Below, in pieces: positions 59,144 to 64,000 of a stretch of DNA of 64,000 nucleotides; position 1 is the stretch's first letter; every line of letters starts with the position of its first letter. The notes under the pieces are model-generated. The model was not told the origin of the DNA and did not search any database. It saw nothing but the letters and a program-made list of their open reading frames with translations. This stretch comes from Rotaria sp. Silwood1 (taxonomy: Eukaryota > Rotifera > Eurotatoria > Philodinida > Philodinidae). The DNA lies in the NCBI GenBank assembly GCA_905250075.1, contig CAJNOP010000552.1, forward strand, positions 78,976-142,975, written 5' to 3'. The position numbers and the translations under genes are program-made.

Positions 59144-60560
59144 TTTAAAAAGTCTCGAATAAGAATAGAATCTAGTTTAATTTAAAACTCTTTGATTATT
59201 GGAACTTCGAACTCACACTATCTTAGACACGATAAAATCTTTCTAATATCACTCAATGGAACTGTTCAGAGCTAATTTAGGATTACAGTTGTTTTGCTCT
59301 TATCTTCGTCACATGTCATGATCTAGGACTGAAAATTTTACCATCGACTTCTTAGTTCAGCCCCAACATATCCTATAAGTTTCAAGCGATTCGAATCTGC
59401 TCGACGCGAAAAAAAATTTTTTTGAGGTGGTTTAAATTTCGAAAGCGAATATCAGTTTTAAAAAAAAGTGTTTCTTACACTTTCAAAAGCTACGAAATTC
59501 TCTTTTGCTAAACCTGCTCAGAGTTGTTGGTTTCTCATGATAATTTGGGATTAATAACCTCCACCTCGTATCTTTCATACTCAAAGGCGGGGATTGGTTT
59601 CAGTGACTCATATAAAAGAAGGTGCGCAGGATGATCACAGCAAAGGCCGATAAGAAAAAGTCTTACAACTGATACATTATATTTCTCATTATTCGATTCA
59701 AAGGTATGCCGTTGGTTGAGACGATGGAGTTCGTCAGCTAGAGGACCAAAGAATAGAAATATTTCATCTCGCTTCGATTTACTGAAACCTGTTTATTTTG
59801 AAACCGAAAAATTTGATTGTATAGAAATAAAAAACGAAAAAGACATTCAGTTAACTGAGATAGATTCGATGGGGAATGAGTTTCGATATTGAAATGTTCA
59901 ATTTTTTAATTGATGATCTTTTCCAATTGAGTTCGAGGGAAGAACAAGAATGTACTATTGTCGGTCAGGTATATTTATTTTTTTAAATAAGTCTTATTTA
60001 CTTCATCAGTAGTGTTGAGTTTAGTGAAGAAAGAAGAGTCAGTTAGGATAAAGCAAAACTAATGCACTGAGAAAAATGGTCGTTGTCAAGAAATACTGGC
60101 TTTCATTGTTACATACACTTTTTAACATCTTCTACTGTTGCGTCGTTCGCAGCATCTATACACTTTCAATAGTTGTGCGTACTTCAAGCAATAAGCCATT
60201 TAAACATACAGAACAGAGAAAAAAAAGTCGCTTTTTCTCCTTGCCAATTCTTGGCTGCTCTCTGATAAAGAATGGTAAAAAAGAAAAAAATCTTCGCAAT
60301 TCTATTTCAAGGAGAAGCACGTGTCTGTGCGAGTGTCCTTGCTATTTTTACACAAAACTACGACTATTGCTTACTGATGGACGATGATATCTCATATAGT
60401 GCATGGAAAACTAAACACTAAACATACCGAACTATTGAAAAAGTGTGGGTGTGAATGTGGATGGGTGAGGTGTAGGTGTGTGCGAGTGAAGAGATGGCCA
60501 GCACCCATACCCACAATTATCAACAACAATAGGAAAGAGAACTGTTTGGGCAAGAGTTCC
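59144..60560. other. 5' flank of the heat-shock gene and intergenic DNA
   Basis: It contains the promoter side of the sHSP gene. A TATAAAAG box at 59609-59616 faces right but no clear gene follows it; the frame 60076-60387 (+, 103 residues) is unrecognised. A GT-rich hairpin lies at 60441-60514 (GTGTGGGTGTGAATGTGG, then GCACCCATACCCACA). Confidence 0.5.
60441..60514. repeat. GT-rich/AC-rich hairpin with telomere-like units
   Basis: The left half is GTGTGGGTGTGAATGTGGATGG and further GGTGTAGGTGTG units; the right half is GCACCCATACCCACA. It is the fifth member of the class in this window. Confidence 0.65.
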
Positions 60561-62371
60561 ACTCTGTTAGTCCAAGTGTAATCCTAGTAGGAGCATCAGC
60601 CATTAATAATAGTAATAGATCATTTTCAATTGAAGGAATATCAATTTATGTATAGATTTATAATTAAATTTTATTGTAAGTAGGACAAGCAGCATTGACA
60701 ATGATTTCATCACTCTATCAAACTTTTCATTTTGTCCATTATAGCGATTTCTTTCGACTTAAAATATTAGTAGATTCAAAAGGCAGTGAGACGGAATCGA
60801 TCGATTAAATAACAGCACGTTATATGGGAGGTATTTTTCTTAGTTTCGTATTATTTGACATTATGTTTCAACTTAGCTTGGCAACTTGATCAATGTTTTA
60901 TTGAGATTTTGAAAAGGTTCTTCGTTTACAAGAACAATTACATACACTTGAATATAATTCATGACAATTCTTTTTTCTTTCTTCGTATATATGTTATTAC
61001 AATTATAGTTTCTATTTTGTTAGTATTAATGAACATTCTATTTATGGATACCGTTGAATTATGTCAATTAACTAAAAGCTTAAAGTAAGATTTTTCGAGT
61101 TATAATCGATATATAAGAAAGATTGAAAAATTATTTCGAACTGCTTCACCCGATGGAAATCCATTAGCAGCAGAACATTTCTATCTTCTAATTGAAAAAG
61201 ATGATTTAAAGTAACATTTCATTAATCTATTTGAATAGTTATTCACTTGATCTTCTCTAGAATTGTACCTTCATCTCTTCAATTTTATAATATAACTGAT
61301 ACAGACGCTGAACGACTTGCTAATTCCCTTGGTAATATTTATAGACAAAAATGAAAATTATCAATACTCAATCTAAGTGAAAATCCAATTGATGATGATG
61401 GCAAAAAAATCTTTGGCAACATTAAAAGTGGTATTTATTCTATTCATTTAAAAGATTTATTTTTCTAAGTTATTACGTTGCAATTGAACATGAGTATTTT
61501 TAATCTTTCATCGTATTTCATTACCAACAAAAATGCTTTTCCTTTGGCATTAATAAATATATTATTCTAATAAAAAGTATTAGTTTTTTCTAGTGATCTA
61601 ATTAATTCTGTTGACCTTTTTCAATAGAAAAAAAATCTCATGTGTGTATATATTTTATTATACACAGCCTGAAATAATTATATTTTTTTTTATTGTGTTT
61701 AGAATAAATTTGAAAATATTTGTTTTTTTTAAATAATCTTTTTCCATTTATAATTAAAACTCTTGAAAGAAATGAAACTAATTTATTAGGTTCTTCAAAG
61801 AATTAACCTTGCACGAGAAGAAATCATTCAACATCGATATTTAATAGATGAACATTATGCCGAAACATATCCACATTGAGAAATAATGTTAAGTAACAAT
61901 TATTTAATTATTCATAAAAAGAACAATATATTGCTATCCTGGGTCAATTCACTAACACACTTAAATATATCGACAAAACGTAAATCAGAACGGAATAGTT
62001 GAATCAATTGGAAACGTTTAACAGATTCAAATAAACAAAAATTATATCCATCAAAAATTATGTAAACTATTTCAGTATATTCTTTTCATTCCTAATAAAA
62101 CTTTAGTTCTTTTTATTCTTAGGATAAACGTAATCGATCTGAATCTAGTAAATATAAGGAAAATTACTGAGATACTTATTTGATTTTATTAGATGAAAAT
62201 CTTCTACTATCAGGAATTAAAAATGATTTAAAATGAGAAAGAGATGAAAGTAGTAATGATCATTCATTAACACTTAATCCTTTTTCACCATCTGATACTA
62301 CTCGTCGTACAGCGCCCAATACATCAAATATAAATAGCACAGGCTTTGGTTATTGAAAAAAAAGTTAAAAA
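60561..62371 (+). pseudogene. Decayed multi-exon gene with a leucine-rich-repeat segment; stops are TGA
   Basis: Plus-strand coding-like blocks can be followed with plausible splice sites, such as DDLK at 61210 joined across GTAACA...CTCTAG to IVPSSLQFYN. An LRR-like segment reads LSILNLSENPIDDDG (about 61355-61400). Later blocks include LAREEIIQHRYLIDEHYAE (61810-61866), LLSWVNSLTHLNIS and DENLLLSGIKNDLK, ending at a TAA near 62366. In-frame stops within blocks from 61262 onwards are six TGA codons (61352, 61877, 62000, 62168, 62234, 62354) and no TAA or TAG before the end. Upstream blocks (60680-60960) are less certain and include one TAA. The original protein may have been membrane-associated; family unknown. 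Confidence 0.5.
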
Positions 62372-63570
62372 GTTATAAAGTCTATCTTTCTTTTATGGAT
62401 CAACTTTGAATATTTAGTTCTGCACGTGTAAAAAAACATAGCAGCTTTTGTTTAATGCTGCAGCAAAAAGGAATATTTCAATGACTCAAAGGAAAGGATA
62501 AATACGGAATTGGAGGAATAAAGAAATTCTTCTAGACCTTTTTTCTTATAGATCACAAAATATTATGTATATTATACACATATACATCTTACAGAAAACA
62601 CTCAGTTATTTAAGTATTTTATTCGATTTCATTGTAAGTTCAATCGATTTTATATTTTATCTTTTTCATATCAGTACATCAATATTCCTGTTCTTATGCT
62701 ATACATTCTCTTATCTGAATATGTAAAGAAAAAAAGAAGTCAAGAATTTTTATTCATCATTATAGGAGCGTCCATCTCATGTATTATCATCAAGAAAAAT
62801 ACTGAATGTTTGGTTTGCGCCTGTCTTTCTTCTCCTCAATTTTTTGTGAAATACAATCCATAAGGAATATTGAATTGTATAGAGATAGAAATCGGGACCC
62901 TTCCCCTACTACAGACCGTGATCGCCATTACTATGGAAACGTCAGAGATCATGACCGATACTATCATGCCAATGTCACGAACTCCTTTAGCAACGCTTCT
63001 GCTTTCTAATAGACCATGATGGACATATCGGAGAATTCAAAGTCTACTGCATGATTAGTATCAAACACGAGTGAGCTTAAAATATATGTGCTTTGTCATT
63101 CTTTTACGCTCGCTTTAACATGTTACGATTAAGATCTTTCATTATTAATAAGAATTAACAATAGGTAGCAAAAACAAAACTGGGACACATGTTGCTAAAC
63201 TCTTCCTATTTATAGTGTTAGCAGCACCATCGTATTTGTTATTTTAATTCCATACGAATTGTACTAACAGTGTTTTTTTCAGATAATAAATATATATTCT
63301 TCAATATTTTTTAAAAGTTTATTAGTTGATTTTAGTACAAATATAATAAATTGATCGTACTTGACACAAATGACATCGTATTACATGATGATGAAATATG
63401 ATTAGAGGAAGATATTGTTATTTTAAGTTTAAATGTACCTTGTGAAAATAAAACAAAAATATTTTTCTAAATAAATTAAAATTTTTCTTATTGGAAATTA
63501 TTTAATATTAGATAATGTTAAAGTGTTTTTTATTTCAATCCAACAACAATCAGCATCAGCATTAATACTG
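62372..63570. other. Intergenic region with dispersed-repeat copy C
   Basis: The segment 62830-62900 matches the dispersed repeat at 8032 and 39280 (TTTTGTGAAATACAATCC and AGAAATCGGGACC). The frame 62806-63009 (+) crosses it and is rich in Arg/Asp/Tyr/His, probably repeat-derived. No gene was recognised. Confidence 0.5.
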
Positions 63571-63571
63571 T

Positions 63572-63790
63572 TTAGAATAATGCATTTAATTTATCATCCA
63601 TAACTAATTCATTAATCCATTTTTCGATTCTTTGTCGACTTGACTTAAACGTAAATATGTTTTTTATACAAGAATTATAAAGAGTAATACATTTCGAAGC
63701 GAGAAATTCAGGTTCGTTAACTAGAAATAGATTCGGATCCAACGTAACATTCTTTACACTCAATAAACTTAATCGATCTTTAAAGTTCTA
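63572..63790 (-). CDS. Probable last exon of an unidentified gene extending beyond the window
   Basis: On the minus strand an AGAATAG acceptor at about 63791 is followed by an open frame to a TAA at 63572-63574. It encodes some 70 residues (FKDRLSLLSVKNVTLDPNLF, SRQRIEKWINELVMDD). Composition is protein-like and hydrophobic residues are regularly spaced, suggesting helices. I do not recognise the family. Upstream exons would lie to the right, partly outside the window. Confidence 0.4.
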
Positions 63791-64000
63791 TTCTTTTATA
63801 TTTAAAAACAAACCTTTGACTTATTTAAAAGAATATAAAAATGGAACAAAACTTTTCTTTTTCAGATCATATGCATGTAATTATCATTCTAAATTTTATA
63901 ACAAAGTTTATTCTGGATTAGGATTCGATGGATTCTAATCTTTGATACCTTTCAGATGTTAACACCAATTTTTATTTTAAAAAAGAGTATAAATCATATT

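Noticed and set aside
60561-62371. Genome-wide reassignment of TGA to tryptophan
   Set aside because: The intact genes in the window use TGG for tryptophan and no in-frame TGA, so any recoding would have to be specific to this locus; decay is simpler.
1-64000. CRISPR arrays, operons, ribosome-binding sites or prokaryotic elements
   Set aside because: The sequence is clearly eukaryotic (spliceosomal introns, animal gene families); the repeats do not have the spacer-repeat layout.

Overview
This is an AT-rich (roughly 30% GC) animal nuclear window. Genes are broken by many short (about 45-70 bp) GT-AG introns, and the intergenic space is full of small palindromic DNA transposons. A single-exon rhodopsin-class receptor of a type I associate with rotifers, the intron sizes and recurrent degenerate TGTGGG-like tracts (TGTGGG is the telomere unit reported for bdelloids) suggest a bdelloid rotifer such as Rotaria or Adineta. 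That assignment is inference.

Layout: 0-4.8 kb is repeat-rich non-coding DNA. 4.83-5.95 kb (-) is a peptide-type GPCR. 7.1-9.0 kb is layered foldback repeats. 10.83-12.90 kb (-) is a two-exon secreted leucine-rich-repeat protein. 13.88-32.07 kb (-) is one very large gene that I reconstruct as 34 exons: an LRRK1-type ROCO kinase with ankyrin, LRR, Roc GTPase, COR, kinase and WD40-like regions. Its introns host two complete genes, a Tctex1-type dynein light chain on the opposite strand (20.86-21.42 kb) and a GH18 chitinase on the same strand (29.45-31.46 kb). They also host at least three palindromic transposons whose target-site duplications can be read. 34.00-34.64 kb (+) is an ARF/ARL small GTPase.

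36.76-37.67 kb is a degenerate tandem repeat. 41.12-47.26 kb is a set of nested foldback elements: three hAT-like elements one inside another plus a TTAA-flanked element, each with recognisable duplications. 50.82-51.95 kb (+) is an intronless membrane-anchored protein resembling bacterial-type glycosyltransferases. 54.03-54.86 kb (-) is a small Gly/Tyr-rich protein. 55.31-56.30 kb is a mariner-type foldback element. 58.22-59.14 kb (-) is a small heat-shock protein with two alpha-crystallin domains. 60.56-62.37 kb (+) is a decayed LRR-containing gene whose in-frame stops in the readable exons are all TGA. A probable last exon of a gene running off the right end lies at 63.57-63.79 kb (-).

The genes do not form a pathway. 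The shared theme is architecture: a giant multi-domain signalling gene used as a host for other genes, and inverted-repeat DNA elements stacked into each other and into introns. Exon boundaries come from reading GT/AG signals with a phase check at every junction; no alignment or transcript was available.
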